DNA of 64,000 nucleotides from Sphingomonas pokkalii (GCF_003096275.1 NZ_QENQ01000001.1:2514840-2578839), one strand, 5' to 3'. Counted from the first letter of the stretch, positions 45,817 through 55,278 are shown. Made by a program: numbers and translations. Notes: a model not told the origin generated them from the letters alone.

Positions 45817-46414
45817 GCTTGCTGCCAACCCTGGGCTCGGCTCCGCTGAGCAGCCTGTCGATATTGTCGCGATGCTTCCAAAGAACGATCAGCGCCAATG
45901 CAAGGAGCAGGAGCACCAGATCGATCCGCCCGAAAAAGGCCGCGCTTACCGGCGCGCTAATCGCCGCGGACATGCCCGCGACCGACGAGATTCGCACCAC
46001 CGCCAGCAACCCGAGCCAAACCACGGCGTAAACGAGTCCGGATGGCCAATAGAGCGCCAGGACGACGCCCATCAGCGTGGCCACGCCCTTGCCGCCACGG
46101 AACTTCAACCACACCGGGTAACAATGACCGAGAAAGACGGCAGCCGCGGCAAGCGCCGTCATGCCGGGCAGCAACGCATCTGCCAGCCATATGGCAGCCG
46201 CGCCCTTGCCCAGATCCAGCAGCAATGTCGCCGCAGCCAGGCCCTTGCGGCCCGTACGCAGCACGTTGGTAGCGCCGATATTGCCGGATCCGATGGTACG
46301 CAGATCGCCGGCGCCGGCCGCCCGCGTCAGCAGCACGCCGAACGGGATCGATCCGAGCAGATAGCCCAGCAACAGCGCCCCTACCGGGGCCAGCCATGGA
46401 ATTTCGGTAGGCAA
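45809..46414 (-). CDS. plsY: Acyl-phosphate glycerol-3-phosphate acyltransferase PlsY
   Basis: A 201-residue membrane acyltransferase that transfers acyl groups from acyl-phosphate to glycerol-3-phosphate, the first step of phospholipid synthesis. Motifs GSIPFGVLLTR, GSGNIGATNVLRTGRKG (loop 1), GHCYPVWLKFRGGKGVATLMG (catalytic loop) and WKHRDNIDRLLSG (C-terminal cap) are all present, with seven membrane segments. The end overlaps dprA. plsY-dprA is a common pairing. Confidence 0.96.
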   Translation of the reverse strand: MPTEIPWLAPVGALLLGYLLGSIPFGVLLTRAAGAGDLRTIGSGNIGATNVLRTGRKGLAAATLLLDLGKGAAAIWLADALLPGMTALAAAAVFLGHCYPVWLKFRGGKGVATLMGVVLALYWPSGLVYAVVWLGLLAVVRISSVAGMSAAISAPVSAAFFGRIDLVLLLLALALIVLWKHRDNIDRLLSGAEPRVGSKRG

Positions 46415-46580
46415 ATCTTCCCCCCTTCAGCCAGGGCGGAGTAGCCGTTTCCGGGGCAAGGGTGCAATGATCTGCATCAGCGTGCAGCCAAGCCCCCCGC
46501 CAACGCACGCTCCGAGTCGCCTGATCCAAGGCGCCAGCCCCGTTGACGGACCGGCGGCCCCTCGGCCATGGCGGCAGGCG

Positions 46581-47378
46581 ATGTCCGATCGTCGCCCCCT
46601 GCTGTTTTTCGATTCCGGCGTGGGCGGCCTTTCGGTGCTTGCGCCCACCACCGCGCTGCTGCCCCGCGCGCCGCTTGTCTATGTCGCGGATTCGGGCGGC
46701 TTTCCCTATGGCACCAAGAGCGAGACCGAGATTGCAGCGCGGGTGCCCGCGCTGCTCGGTCGCCTGGCCGAACGCTATGATCCCCGGCTGATCGTGATCG
46801 CGTGCAACACCGCCTCCACCATCGCCCTCCAGCACGTGCGCGCGGCGCTGGACCTGCCGATCGTCGGCACCGTACCCGCGATCAAACCCGCGGCGGCGGC
46901 AAGTCGCACCCGCACGATCGGCGTACTCGGTACGGCGGCAACGGTCCGCCAGCCCTATGTCGACGATCTCGCCGCCCGGTTTGCGCAGGATTGTACGGTG
47001 CTGCGGCACGGATCGGGCCGCCTTGTCGCGCTTGCCGAAGCCAAGCTTGCGGGCGAGACCGTGCCACTGGATGCCGTTTCGCACGAACTGGACGGCCTGT
47101 TCCATCAGCCCGGCGGCGAGCGGATCGACGTGATCGTGAACGCCTGCACGCATTTCCCGCTGCTCGAAGCCGAGATGCGCGCCGTGGCGCCCGCGGGGGT
47201 TGCGTTTGTCGATGGCGGTCCCGGTATCGCCCGGCGTGTCGCGCATTTGACACAAGGCCAATCCTGGCCGGAACACCTCCCGCCCGGCCATGCCGTCTTC
47301 ACATCCCACGACCCGGCGCATCGCCGGCTCGCCCCTACGCTTGCCACCTATGGGTTGAGTCGACTCGAAACGCTGTAA
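46581..47378 (+). CDS. murI: Glutamate racemase
   Basis: A 265-residue enzyme that makes D-glutamate for peptidoglycan. The two catalytic cysteines are in IACNTAST and NACTHFPLL; LFFDSGVGGLSVL, FPYGTKSETEI and GVLGTAATVRQPYV are family motifs. ATG 46581 is chosen because the family N-terminus (RRPLLFFDSGVGG) begins there; the earlier frame from 46467 is not needed. It diverges from plsY. A foldback repeat lies 75 bases beyond its stop. Confidence 0.95.
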   Translation: MSDRRPLLFFDSGVGGLSVLAPTTALLPRAPLVYVADSGGFPYGTKSETEIAARVPALLGRLAERYDPRLIVIACNTASTIALQHVRAALDLPIVGTVPAIKPAAAASRTRTIGVLGTAATVRQPYVDDLAARFAQDCTVLRHGSGRLVALAEAKLAGETVPLDAVSHELDGLFHQPGGERIDVIVNACTHFPLLEAEMRAVAPAGVAFVDGGPGIARRVAHLTQGQSWPEHLPPGHAVFTSHDPAHRRLAPTLATYGLSRLETL

Positions 47379-47452
47379 GCGTTGATTGGCGGAATCGACG
47401 GGAACAGGAAGAGGCGGGCGGGCCGATCCAATCCCATGCCCCGGCGCGGCGC

Positions 47453-47626
47453 GCTCAGAGACCGTTTGGGAATTCGGCGGCGGAGGGCTGGCGAGGGATT
47501 TTTTGTCGCGCGCAAGAAGCCAACCGCAGGCGATGCCGGAGGCATCGGCGAGGATTGGCGACGCTGCGGCGGCGAAAAAGACCCGCCAGGCCGACCCGAT
47601 CGAATTTCCAAACGGTCTCTCAGACG
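47453..47626. repeat. 174-bp foldback element (long imperfect inverted repeat)
   Basis: The ends CTCAGAGACCGTTTGGGAAT (from 47453) and ATTTCCAAACGGTCTCTCAG (to about 47622) are inverted copies with only two mismatches over about 22 bases. Inward, both arms contain a CTGGCG-T5 stretch and the centre is CGATGCC-GGA-GGCATCG (47531-47547). The axis of the outer and inner pairs coincides at about 47539, so the whole forms one hairpin. Its right end overlaps the last codons of the small - strand gene. It resembles a MITE-like element or a giant hairpin terminator for converging genes. Confidence 0.7.
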
Positions 47627-47787
47627 CTGCGTTCGCCCGCAGCCATGGGTTCGGATGTGCGGGCCTTCGCCGTATAGCGCGCCGCCAATTCCTCATGCAC
47701 GCGACGAGCCGGTCCCTGCACACATCGCGCAGCAAGCTCGCGTTCCTTTCGCGCGCGGGCCGAAAAATACTCGCTGTCGATCGTCAT
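47620..47787 (-). CDS. Small conserved-type hypothetical protein (55 residues)
   Basis: A 56-codon frame, ATG 47787 to TGA 47620, too short for standard ORF lists. The protein begins MTIDSEYFSARARKERELAA and continues VQGPARRVHEELAARYTAKA; this is the pattern of small helical sphingomonad proteins with Y-x-x-x-RA-x-EE and HxELAxRY. AGGGG lies upstream at suitable distance. The last codons run into the foldback repeat. It is well supported by pattern but function is unknown. Confidence 0.65.
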   Translation of the reverse strand: MTIDSEYFSARARKERELAARCVQGPARRVHEELAARYTAKARTSEPMAAGERSV

Positions 47788-48095
47788 CGTCAGGGCCCCT
47801 GTCCATGGTTACAAGCCGCGCAGAATGTTCGGCGGCGTCCATTCACACCAGCCGCAGTACGGGAAAGTTGGAGCATAGCATGTTTGACTTCCCATATCGC
47901 CCCAAATGCACTTAAACTCGATTAGAGTAAGCGAGCTTTTCGTCGACGGAAAAACTGGAAATCCACGGCGCCCTGTGCACATTCCAGGGGCGCCATTCCT
48001 TCCGCGGCGACAAGCAAGCGCTTGCCGGAGAGGACGGGCAATACGGGGCTTCCCGTGCTGGAATTGCCGGAAAAGAGGGCGTAGAGGAAAGAACC
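47788..48095. other. Regulatory gap upstream of hemA
   Basis: About 308 bases without a gene between the small - strand gene and hemA. It is AT-richer around 47870-47945 and contains TTGACT at 47884 and the small inverted repeat ACTC-GATTA-GAGT near 47915. No -10 box at good spacing could be set. It probably holds the hemA promoter. Confidence 0.4.
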
Positions 48096-49340
48096 ATGCA
48101 GCGCCAAGACGCCCACGCACCCGCGATTGACTATACGCGAGTCTTCACCCAGGCCATCGACCGTCTCCATGCCGAGGGGCGCTACCGGGTCTTCATCGAC
48201 ATCCTGCGCAACAAGGGCATGTTCCCCAATGCGCGCTGCTTCGCCGGGCATAACGGGCCGAAGCCGATCACGGTGTGGTGCTCGAACGACTATCTGGCGA
48301 TGGGGCAGCACCCCAAGGTGATCGCGGCGATGGAAGAGGCGCTGCACGATGTCGGCGCCGGCTCCGGCGGCACCCGCAATATCGGCGGCAACACCCATTA
48401 CCACATCGATCTCGAACGCGAGCTGGCCGATCTCCACGGCAAGGAAAATGCGCTGCTCTTCACCTCGGGCTATGTCTCGAACGAAGCGACGTTGTCGACG
48501 CTCGCCAAGGTGATGCCGGGCTGCATCATCTATTCGGACGAACTGAATCACGCCTCGATGATCGCCGGCATCCGAAATTCGGGCTGCGAGAAGCGGGTGT
48601 GGCGCCATAACGATCTCGCCCATCTCGAGGAACTGCTGGCGGCCGACGATCCCTCGGTGCCGAAACTGATCGCGTTCGAGAGCGTCTATTCGATGGACGC
48701 CGATATCGCGCCGATCGCGGAAATCTGCGACCTGGCCGACAAGTATAACGCGCTGACCTATCTCGACGAGGTCCATGCGGTGGGCATGTACGGCCCGCGC
48801 GGCGGCGGCATCTCGGACCGCGAGGGGCTGGCCCACCGGCTGACGATCATCGAGGGCACGCTGGGCAAGGCGTTCGGCGTGATGGGCGGCTATATCGCCG
48901 CCGACCAGGTGATCATCGACGTGATCCGCAGCTATGCGCCGGGCTTCATCTTCACCACCTCGCTGTCGCCGGTGCTGGTCGCCGGAGCGCTGGCGAGCGT
49001 GCGGCATCTCAAGGGCTCGTCCGTCGAGCGCGAAGGCCAGCAGGCCGCCGCCGCGACGCTCAAGCAGCTGATGAACGACGCCGGGCTGCCGGTGCTCCCT
49101 TCCACCACGCACATCGTGCCGCTGATGGTCGGTGATCCGGTCAAGGCCAAGAAGATCAGCGACGTGCTGCTCGCCGAATATGGCGTGTACGTGCAGCCGA
49201 TCAACTACCCCACCGTGCCGCGCGGCACCGAACGGCTGCGCTTCACTCCCGGCCCCGCGCATGACGAAGCGATGATGCGCGAACTGGTGGACGCGCTGGT
49301 CGAGATCTGGGGCCGGCTGGAGCTCAGGCTGGCCGCGTAA
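48096..49340 (+). CDS. hemA: 5-aminolevulinate synthase
   Basis: A 414-residue PLP enzyme of the alpha-oxoamine synthase family. It condenses glycine and succinyl-CoA into aminolevulinate, the alphaproteobacterial route to heme. The glycine-rich stretch [34 protein letters not shown] with the PLP-ring Asp and K258 in [13 protein letters not shown] are present. AGGAAAG precedes the ATG. Presence of ALAS supports an alphaproteobacterial origin. Confidence 0.97.
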   Translation: MQRQDAHAPAIDYTRVFTQAIDRLHAEGRYRVFIDILRNKGMFPNARCFAGHNGPKPITVWCSNDYLAMGQHPKVIAAMEEALHDVGAGSGGTRNIGGNTHYHIDLERELADLHGKENALLFTSGYVSNEATLSTLAKVMPGCIIYSDELNHASMIAGIRNSGCEKRVWRHNDLAHLEELLAADDPSVPKLIAFESVYSMDADIAPIAEICDLADKYNALTYLDEVHAVGMYGPRGGGISDREGLAHRLTIIEGTLGKAFGVMGGYIAADQVIIDVIRSYAPGFIFTTSLSPVLVAGALASVRHLKGSSVEREGQQAAAATLKQLMNDAGLPVLPSTTHIVPLMVGDPVKAKKISDVLLAEYGVYVQPINYPTVPRGTERLRFTPGPAHDEAMMRELVDALVEIWGRLELRLAA

Positions 49341-49346
49341 GCGCCG

Positions 49347-49910
49347 TCAGTCGAGGGTAACGGGGACGTCGGACCAAGGTACCGGCACGGGATCGCCAAA
49401 GCGCGCAACCTGGCGGTCAGCATAGCCGCCATCGGGCTTGGGCGACGTCATGACATGCACCACCCGCGCCGCAGCGTCGACAACCCAGTAATTGGGGACG
49501 GCGGCCCTGCCATAATCCGCGAACTTTTCGCCCAGGTCGCGGGCCAGTGTGGTGTCGGCGATCTCAACCGCCAGCAGGATGTCCGCACCATCGGGCACCT
49601 CGTCTTGCGGCAATGTGTCCGGATAAATGGCAATGTCGGCTGCCCGCACCGTGAGATCGTCGATCCGTATCGCAAGATCGGTGGCGATCGCGAGCGGCTG
49701 CCCATTGATCGTCGCGTGCAACCGCAAGACAAGCGTGGCGTTCCGCTCGCCATGCCCTGGCAGTGCCGGCATCATCTTTACGAGCGCTCCCCCCACCAGC
49801 TCGGCACGCATGTCCGCAAACGCACCCAGCTTCAGCATTCGCTCAAAATCGGCGGCCGTGAAGGCAACGCGCGGCTCCTGAAGCTCCGCCAGTCGGAAGG
49901 GGTGGTTCAT
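49347..49910 (-). CDS. Uma2 family endonuclease-like protein
   Basis: A 187-residue protein of the Uma2 (DUF820) family with a PD-(D/E)xK-like core: RAELVGGALVKMMPALPGHG, then IYPDTLPQDEVPDGADILLA, VEIADTTLARDLGEKFADYG and NYWVVDAAARVV. The catalytic residues fit D..ExxD..K with VEI as the E strand and EKF as the Lys. The family is expanded in cyanobacteria and scattered elsewhere, function unknown. Its stop lies six bases after hemA's end, in the opposite direction. Confidence 0.85.
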   Translation of the reverse strand: MNHPFRLAELQEPRVAFTAADFERMLKLGAFADMRAELVGGALVKMMPALPGHGERNATLVLRLHATINGQPLAIATDLAIRIDDLTVRAADIAIYPDTLPQDEVPDGADILLAVEIADTTLARDLGEKFADYGRAAVPNYWVVDAAARVVHVMTSPKPDGGYADRQVARFGDPVPVPWSDVPVTLD

Positions 49911-49949
49911 GATGTAAGAGATATCATCTAACCACCCCGCAGACCAGCA

Positions 49950-50615
49950 TCAGGCCGGGCGCCTGAGCTCCGCGCTCCAGCTATAACCGCGCAGCGAGGA
50001 GCGGAACGATGCCGCCAGCCCCTGCTCGGCGGCAATGCGCTCCACCACGTCACGCAGATCGGCACGCGGATAGACGTGGAAGTCGTTGAGCGACTTGAAG
50101 TGGAAGCGCTTGGCGAAGCCCGGCAGGCGTTCATACTGGCCGAAGTCGACGATGTGCAGGCTGCCGCCCGGCGCCAGCGCCTTGGCACCCAGCGCGATCG
50201 CTTCCTTCCAGGGCGGAATCATCGACAGCGTGTAGCTCATGAACACGCGGTCGACCTGTTCCAGGCCGAATAGCGCGTTCACGTCGAACGCTCCAGCATC
50301 GCCCTGCGCCAGCGTTATCTTCGAGGTAAGGCCGTGCTTGGCCACCGACTTGCGTGCGGTGTCGAGCATCGCCTCGCTGATGTCGAAGCCGTGGAAACGC
50401 GCATCGGGCCAGCGTTTGGCGGCAACGATCAGGTTGCGCGCGGTGCCGCAGCCGACTTCCAGCACGGTGCCGCCCGGCGGCGGCGCCAGTTCGCGGATCA
50501 GCCGGTCGCGGCCGAGCAGATAGAATTTGCGGGTGAAATCGTAGAAGTGGCGATGGAGCGCGTAGGTCGCGTCCATCAGCCCCTTCTGATCCCCTGTCCC
50601 TGCCGTGGCGCTCAT
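49950..50615 (-). CDS. btaB: Betaine lipid synthase subunit BtaB (SAM methyltransferase)
   Basis: A 221-residue methyltransferase. Motif I is VLEVGCGTARNLIVAA, then FHGFDISEAMLDTARKSVAK and the post-motif ALAPGGSLHIVDFGQYER. It overlaps btaA (ATGA). In Rhodobacter and Sinorhizobium BtaB adds three methyl groups to the head group made by BtaA, giving DGTS, a phosphorus-free betaine lipid. The adjacent btaA makes this assignment strong. Confidence 0.92.
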   Translation of the reverse strand: MSATAGTGDQKGLMDATYALHRHFYDFTRKFYLLGRDRLIRELAPPPGGTVLEVGCGTARNLIVAAKRWPDARFHGFDISEAMLDTARKSVAKHGLTSKITLAQGDAGAFDVNALFGLEQVDRVFMSYTLSMIPPWKEAIALGAKALAPGGSLHIVDFGQYERLPGFAKRFHFKSLNDFHVYPRADLRDVVERIAAEQGLAASFRSSLRGYSWSAELRRPA

Positions 50616-51856
50616 GCGTGCGGCTTCAGCGTCCAGACATGGGTCGCGCCATAGACCGAAGACCGGTCGCGCCGCGTCCAGTCGTCGAGCTTGGCCTGAT
50701 CCTCATATTGCCATTGGTTCAGCAGCGCGTCGGGGATGTGGCCGCGCACCACGTCCGGCACGGCTGCGGTGCGATACAGCACCCGCGCGCCCGGCTTGGC
50801 GGTGCGGGTGATCTCGGTCCAGATGCGGGTCAGCTGCTCGTCGGTCATCCAATCCTGCGCGTCGAGCAGGATGTAGCGATCGAGCGACTGGGCCGGCATC
50901 GACTCGAGATAATCGGCATAGTTGGTGTGGCGAATCTCGACGCGGTCGGCGCGGTCGCGCACGACCTCGTAGTTCTTGCGCTCGAGATAGGGCGGCAGCG
51001 GCGCGCCCTCATGCTCGCCATAGCCGCGGCCGAATGCCTGCCAGGCGTAGAAATTGTCCTTGAGGTCGAAGTCGCAGGCGAGCTTGCGCAGGCGGCTGCG
51101 CAGCGCGCCGGTGATGCCTTCCTGATCGTCCACCTTGAGCAGGTCATATTGCGCCGGCGGGATGCCGAAGCCGAACAGCGCGGCGGGCTGGTCGACCAGC
51201 CAGCGCAGCAGCTTCTTGTCGAAGAACGGCGCGAAGCGCGTCTCGAAGATGTGGCGCTGCTCCTCGATCGACTGCGCCGCGAGCATCTCCTTGGGATCGA
51301 TGCCGTAGCGATGCCCCAGCCAGTGGACGAAGCCGATCAACCGGCCAAGCAGGCCCTGGCGGTAGAAGCCGGTCTTGAAGCCGTTGATGCGGCGCACGCC
51401 GTTGGGCGCGCGGCCTTCCCAATAGGCGCGCGAGCTATCGTCGAGATGCGGGCGCAGCCAGGTCTTGTACGCATCGATATTCTCGGGCCGGTTGGCCAGG
51501 CCGAAGAAGCGGTGGAAGGACTCATAGTCCGGCAGCCGCAGCGCCGCCTGCTGCTTGAGCTTGTTGAGCGCGATATGCGCCGGATTGAGGTCCACCGCAG
51601 TGATTTTCGCGGGGTTGGCCGTCAGGTAGGAAAAGACGTTGCAGCCGCCCGAAGCGATCGTGACGATGTGGCATTCCGGCGTGATCTGCAGCGCTTCCAT
51701 GTCGATCACCGGGTCTTCCCAGATCTGGGCATAGACCAGTCCGCGGAACGCGAAGGTGAAGGCGCGTTCGAGAATGCCCTCCTTCGAAAGATGCTCGTGG
51801 CGGTGCACCGCACCCCGAACCGCACCGTTCTTCGGCGCCTTGGCAACTGATGACAT
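50612..51856 (-). CDS. btaA: S-adenosylmethionine:diacylglycerol 3-amino-3-carboxypropyl transferase BtaA
   Basis: A 414-residue DUF3419 protein that transfers the 3-amino-3-carboxypropyl group of SAM to diacylglycerol, the first step of DGTS synthesis. The Rossmann region is HIVTIASGGCNVFSYLT with AVDLNPAHIALNKLKQQAAL; YAQIWEDPVIDMEAL near the N-terminus is a family signature and YILLDAQDWM lies late. ATG 51856 has GGGAG upstream; the longer frame to 51994 runs through the regulatory gap. A Pho box lies at 51920-51950. Confidence 0.95.
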   Translation of the reverse strand: MSSVAKAPKNGAVRGAVHRHEHLSKEGILERAFTFAFRGLVYAQIWEDPVIDMEALQITPECHIVTIASGGCNVFSYLTANPAKITAVDLNPAHIALNKLKQQAALRLPDYESFHRFFGLANRPENIDAYKTWLRPHLDDSSRAYWEGRAPNGVRRINGFKTGFYRQGLLGRLIGFVHWLGHRYGIDPKEMLAAQSIEEQRHIFETRFAPFFDKKLLRWLVDQPAALFGFGIPPAQYDLLKVDDQEGITGALRSRLRKLACDFDLKDNFYAWQAFGRGYGEHEGAPLPPYLERKNYEVVRDRADRVEIRHTNYADYLESMPAQSLDRYILLDAQDWMTDEQLTRIWTEITRTAKPGARVLYRTAAVPDVVRGHIPDALLNQWQYEDQAKLDDWTRRDRSSVYGATHVWTLKPHA

Positions 51857-51919
51857 TCGTAGAAGACTCCCGGAGGCCAGCACCAGCGACGGACGGATCG
51901 CCGCGCCGGCCAAACTCCC

Positions 51920-51950
51920 CTGTGACAAAAGCTTTGCAGCCTTGTGACAG
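51920..51950 (-). promoter_or_regulatory. Candidate Pho box of btaA-btaB
   Basis: On the - strand three 7-base direct repeats lie exactly 11 bases apart: CTGTCAC, CTGCAAA (weak) and TTGTCAC. The 7+4 spacing is the PhoB box layout. It is 64 bases upstream of the btaA start. PhoB control of betaine-lipid synthesis is known in other alphaproteobacteria. Confidence 0.65.
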
Positions 51951-51990
51951 CACCTCCAGGAAATCAATCCTCGGGCAAAAAGCCGCCGCG

Positions 51991-52254
51991 TCAACGCGCC
52001 GTGTTGTCGATCGCGCGGCCGGCATCGTCAGCCCCTTCGGCGACGGTGTTGCCCGCTCTGTCCGCATCGCGGCGGAGCGAGTCGCGCGCCCGATCCATGC
52101 CGTTCTCCAACCGATCGCCCAGCCGGTCTGCCGCGTTGGTGAGCGAATCGCCCGCGCGATCAAGCGAATTGTCCACGCGATCCTCGGTGCTCGGCGAGCA
52201 GGCGGCAAGGCCGAGCGCAAGGGCAGGCAACAGAACGAACAAAGTCTTCGGCAT
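51991..52254 (-). CDS. Small lipoprotein with heptad-like repeats
   Basis: An 87-residue lipoprotein. The signal PKTLFVLLPALALGLAAC has the lipobox LAAC; ATG 52254 follows AGGAG. The mature part is charged and repetitive (VDNSLDRAGDSLTNAADRLG, then DRLENGMDRARDSLRRDADR), with the pattern D(R)AxDxL(x)NxxDR, so it is likely helical. It may be envelope-located. I do not recognise the family. The earlier frame starting at 52320 is unlikely. Confidence 0.7.
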   Translation of the reverse strand: MPKTLFVLLPALALGLAACSPSTEDRVDNSLDRAGDSLTNAADRLGDRLENGMDRARDSLRRDADRAGNTVAEGADDAGRAIDNTAR

Positions 52255-52306
52255 ATGGTCTCCTGGGTGTCTAGCCAGCGGGCGCACACGCGCGTAGAGG
52301 GCCGCC

Positions 52307-52759
52307 ATGCAACACCGCATCGCCCTCGCCTCGGATCACGCCGCCTTCGCCATGAAGGCAGAACTCGCCGATTGGTTGCGTGGCCTCGGCCACGACGTGC
52401 TCGATCTGGGGACCAACGGCCCGGACAGCGTCGATTATCCGGATTATGGCTATCGCCTGGGCAAGGCGATCGAGACCGGCGAGGCGACCTTCGGCGTCGC
52501 GCTGTGCGGCTCGGGCATCGGCATCTCGATCGCGGTCAACCGCAACCCCGCCGCCCGCTGCGCGCTCGTCTCCGAGCCGCTCTCCGCCGGCCTTGCGCGC
52601 CAGCACAATGACGCCAATGTCATCGCGCTCGGCGCGCGACTGGTCGGCATCGAGATGGCCAAGGCCTGCATCACCCAGTTTCTCGAAACGGCTTTCCTCG
52701 GCGATCGGCACGTTCGCCGCGTGGAGAAGCTGAGCAACCCCGAAAGGAGCCCCGCATGA
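52307..52759 (+). CDS. rpiB: Ribose-5-phosphate isomerase B
   Basis: A 150-residue RpiB/LacAB-family isomerase interconverting ribose-5-P and ribulose-5-[20 protein letters not shown] near the N-terminus, VDYPDYG and the active-site region [20 protein letters not shown] with the catalytic Cys are present, followed by [14 protein letters not shown]. Its stop overlaps glyA (ATGA), starting the four-gene rpiB-glyA-nrdR-trmJ operon. Confidence 0.95.
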   Translation: MQHRIALASDHAAFAMKAELADWLRGLGHDVLDLGTNGPDSVDYPDYGYRLGKAIETGEATFGVALCGSGIGISIAVNRNPAARCALVSEPLSAGLARQHNDANVIALGARLVGIEMAKACITQFLETAFLGDRHVRRVEKLSNPERSPA

Positions 52760-54063
52760 GCACCAACCCCGTTACGGCAGGCCTTCAGCCGGATGGCTTC
52801 TTCACCAAAACCCTGAGCGAAGTCGATCCCGCGGTGTTCGCCGGCGTCGAGCACGAGCTCGCCCGCGAGCAGTATCAGATCGAACTGATCGCCTCCGAGA
52901 ACATCGTTTCCAAGGCGGTGCTCGAGGCGCAGGGCTCGGTCTTCACCAACAAGTACGCCGAGGGCTATCCCGGCAAGCGCTATTATCAGGGCTGCCACCC
53001 GTCCGACGAGGTGGAGCAGCTGGCGATCGATCGCGCCAAGCAGCTGTTCGGCTGCGACTTCGCCAACGTCCAGCCGCACTCGGGCGCACAGGCCAACGGC
53101 GCGGTGATGCTCGCCCTGACCAAGCCGGGCGACACCATCCTCGGGCTCAGCCTCGATGCCGGCGGTCATCTGACTCACGGCGCCCGCGCGGCGATGAGCG
53201 GCAAGTGGTTCAACGCGGTGCAGTATGGCGTGCGCCCCGACGATCACCTGATCGACTATGACCAGGTGCTCGCCCTCGCCAAGGAACATAGCCCCAAGCT
53301 GATCATCACCGGCGGCTCAGCCTATCCGCGCCACATCGATTTCGCCCGCTTCCGCGCGATCGCGGACGAGGTCGGCGCACTGTTCATGGTCGACATGGCG
53401 CACTTCGCCGGCCTGGTCGCCGGCGGCGTCCACCCGACCCCGTTCGGCCACGCCCATGTCGTCACCACCACCACGCACAAGACGCTGCGCGGTCCGCGCG
53501 GCGGCATGATCCTGACCAATGACGAGGCGATCGCCAAGAAGATCAACTCGGCGGTGTTCCCGGGTCTGCAGGGCGGCCCGCTGATGCACGTGATCGCCGC
53601 CAAGGCGGTCGCGTTCGGCGAGGCGCTGCGTCCCGAGTTCAAGAGCTATGCCGCGGCGGTGGTCGAGAACGCCAAGGTGCTGGCGGCGACGCTGAAGGAG
53701 CGCGGCGCGAACCTCGTTTCGGGCGGCACCGACACCCACCTCGCGCTGGTCGACCTCACCCCGCTGGGCGTAACCGGCAAGGACGCCGACGAGGCGCTGG
53801 AGCGTGCGGCGATCACCTGCAACAAGAACGGCATTCCCAACGATCCGCTGCCGCCGATGAAGACCAGCGGCATCCGCGTCGGCTCGCCGGCGGGCACCAC
53901 CCGCGGCTTCGGCCCGGCCGAGTTCCGCGAGATCGGCAACATGGTCGCCGACGTGCTCGACGGCCTGCGCACCAAGGGCGAGGCGGGCGACGCCGCGGTC
54001 GAGGCCGATGTGAAGGCCCGCGTCCGCGCGCTGTGCGAACGCTTCCCGATCTACGGCGGCTAA
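52756..54063 (+). CDS. glyA: Serine hydroxymethyltransferase
   Basis: A 435-residue PLP enzyme that converts serine and tetrahydrofolate to glycine and methylene-THF. The conserved regions are [44 protein letters not shown], and K242 in [14 protein letters not shown] which binds PLP. The length is standard. It is the source of one-carbon units and of the glycine used by HemA. Confidence 0.98.
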   Translation: MSTNPVTAGLQPDGFFTKTLSEVDPAVFAGVEHELAREQYQIELIASENIVSKAVLEAQGSVFTNKYAEGYPGKRYYQGCHPSDEVEQLAIDRAKQLFGCDFANVQPHSGAQANGAVMLALTKPGDTILGLSLDAGGHLTHGARAAMSGKWFNAVQYGVRPDDHLIDYDQVLALAKEHSPKLIITGGSAYPRHIDFARFRAIADEVGALFMVDMAHFAGLVAGGVHPTPFGHAHVVTTTTHKTLRGPRGGMILTNDEAIAKKINSAVFPGLQGGPLMHVIAAKAVAFGEALRPEFKSYAAAVVENAKVLAATLKERGANLVSGGTDTHLALVDLTPLGVTGKDADEALERAAITCNKNGIPNDPLPPMKTSGIRVGSPAGTTRGFGPAEFREIGNMVADVLDGLRTKGEAGDAAVEADVKARVRALCERFPIYGG

Positions 54064-54525
54064 GTGCGCTGCCCCTTCTGTTCGAATGAAGCCAGCCAGG
54101 TAAAGGATAGCCGCCCCACCGACGACGGGGCGGCGATCCGCAGACGCCGGCAATGCGAGGCGTGCGGTGCGCGCTTCACCACCTTCGAGCGCATCCAGCT
54201 GCGCGACCTGACCGTCGTGAAGAGCGGAGACCGGCGCGAGCCGTTCGAGCGCGAGAAGCTGATGCGTTCGGTCTCCACCGCCTGCCGCAAGCGCCCGATC
54301 CAGCCCGCCCAGATCGAGCGGCTGGTGTCGGGCATCCAGCGGCAATTGGAAACGACGGGCGAGAGCGAAATCCCCTCCCAGCGCATCGGCGAGCTGGTGA
54401 TGGAGGCGCTCAAGGGGCTCGATTCGGTGGCCTATATCCGCTTCGCCAGCGTGTATAAGGATTTCCGCGAGGCGAAGGATTTCGAGGAATTCGCCGGTAA
54501 CGTCAGCGAGGTCGGCAAAAGTTGA
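54064..54525 (+). CDS. nrdR: Transcriptional repressor NrdR
   Basis: A 153-residue repressor of ribonucleotide reductase genes. An N-terminal zinc ribbon (C3, C6, C31, C34) precedes an ATP-cone that senses ATP/dATP ([20 protein letters not shown] then [11 protein letters not shown]). The GTG start follows the glyA stop directly. It is usually linked to glyA in alphaproteobacteria. Confidence 0.97.
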   Translation: MRCPFCSNEASQVKDSRPTDDGAAIRRRRQCEACGARFTTFERIQLRDLTVVKSGDRREPFEREKLMRSVSTACRKRPIQPAQIERLVSGIQRQLETTGESEIPSQRIGELVMEALKGLDSVAYIRFASVYKDFREAKDFEEFAGNVSEVGKS

Positions 54526-55244
54526 ATCCCCCCGTGATCGTGCTCGTTCGCCCGCAATTGGGCGAGAATATCGGCAAGGCCGCGCGCGCCATGCTCAACT
54601 TCGGGCTGACCGAGATGCGGCTGGTGAGCCCCCGCGACGGCTGGCCGAATCCCGCGGCAGGGCCCGCCGCGAGTGGTGCCGATATCGTGCTCGAAAAGGC
54701 GCAGGTATTCGAGAGCGTCGCCGATGCGGTGGCGGACTGCACCCATGTCTATGCCACCACCGTGCGCAAGCGCGGGGTGACCAAGCCGGTGGTGACGCCC
54801 GAAGTCGCCGCGCGCGAGATCCACGGCGCGCCCACCCGCAGCGCGATCCTGTTCGGGCCGGAGCGTTCGGGGCTGGAGACCGACGATGTGGCGCTCGCCC
54901 GCACGATCATCACGGTGCCGATCAACCCGGAATTCGGCTCGCTGAACCTCGCCCAGGCGGTGATCCTGGTCGCCTATGAATGGTCGAAGCATGTCGGACT
55001 GGAGAGCCCACCGGCGGTTGATCTCGATCCCCCGGCCCCGCAGGAGGAGCTGGACGGCATGATCGGCCAGCTCGATGCGATGCTGGAAGATTCCGGCTAT
55101 TATTTCCCGCCGGACCGGGTGCCCTCGACCAAGCGGACGCTGCGGACGCTGCTTACCAAGCCGCGCTGGTCGAGTCAGGAGTTGCGCACGCTGCGCGGCG
55201 TGCTGTCCGCGCTCAACGGCCGGAAGCGCCACCGGGTGGAGTGA
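54522..55244 (+). CDS. trmJ: tRNA (cytidine/uridine-2'-O)-methyltransferase TrmJ
   Basis: A 240-residue SPOUT methyltransferase. The N-terminal domain has [20 protein letters not shown] and the knot motifs [15 protein letters not shown] and [20 protein letters not shown], which bind SAM in the trefoil. TrmJ modifies position 32 of several tRNAs. The TTG start overlaps the nrdR stop (TTGA); a C-terminal helical extension (about 180-240) is normal for this family. Confidence 0.93.
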   Translation: MNPPVIVLVRPQLGENIGKAARAMLNFGLTEMRLVSPRDGWPNPAAGPAASGADIVLEKAQVFESVADAVADCTHVYATTVRKRGVTKPVVTPEVAAREIHGAPTRSAILFGPERSGLETDDVALARTIITVPINPEFGSLNLAQAVILVAYEWSKHVGLESPPAVDLDPPAPQEELDGMIGQLDAMLEDSGYYFPPDRVPSTKRTLRTLLTKPRWSSQELRTLRGVLSALNGRKRHRVE

Positions 55245-55249
55245 GGCGC

Positions 55250-55278
55250 TTGACTCGCCCGCCCTGCCCCGCTAGGCG
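55250..55278 (+). promoter_or_regulatory. rpsD promoter
   Basis: The -35 box is TTGACT (55250-55255), the spacer 17 bases and the -10 box TAGGCG (55273-55278). The boxes and spacing equal those of the rpmJ promoter. It lies just after the trmJ stop and gives a leader of about 135 bases, which could host S4 feedback control, although no structure was proven. Confidence 0.65.

Noticed and set aside
45957..47735. A 592-residue - strand frame over plsY and murI
   Set aside because: It covers plsY in another frame and is antisense to murI; its sequence has no domain and runs through the foldback repeat.
47884..47930. Promoter for hemA with TTGACT as -35 box
   Set aside because: No -10-like sequence occurs at 16-19 bases; the nearest candidate (TAAACT) is 23 bases away, so I did not call a promoter.
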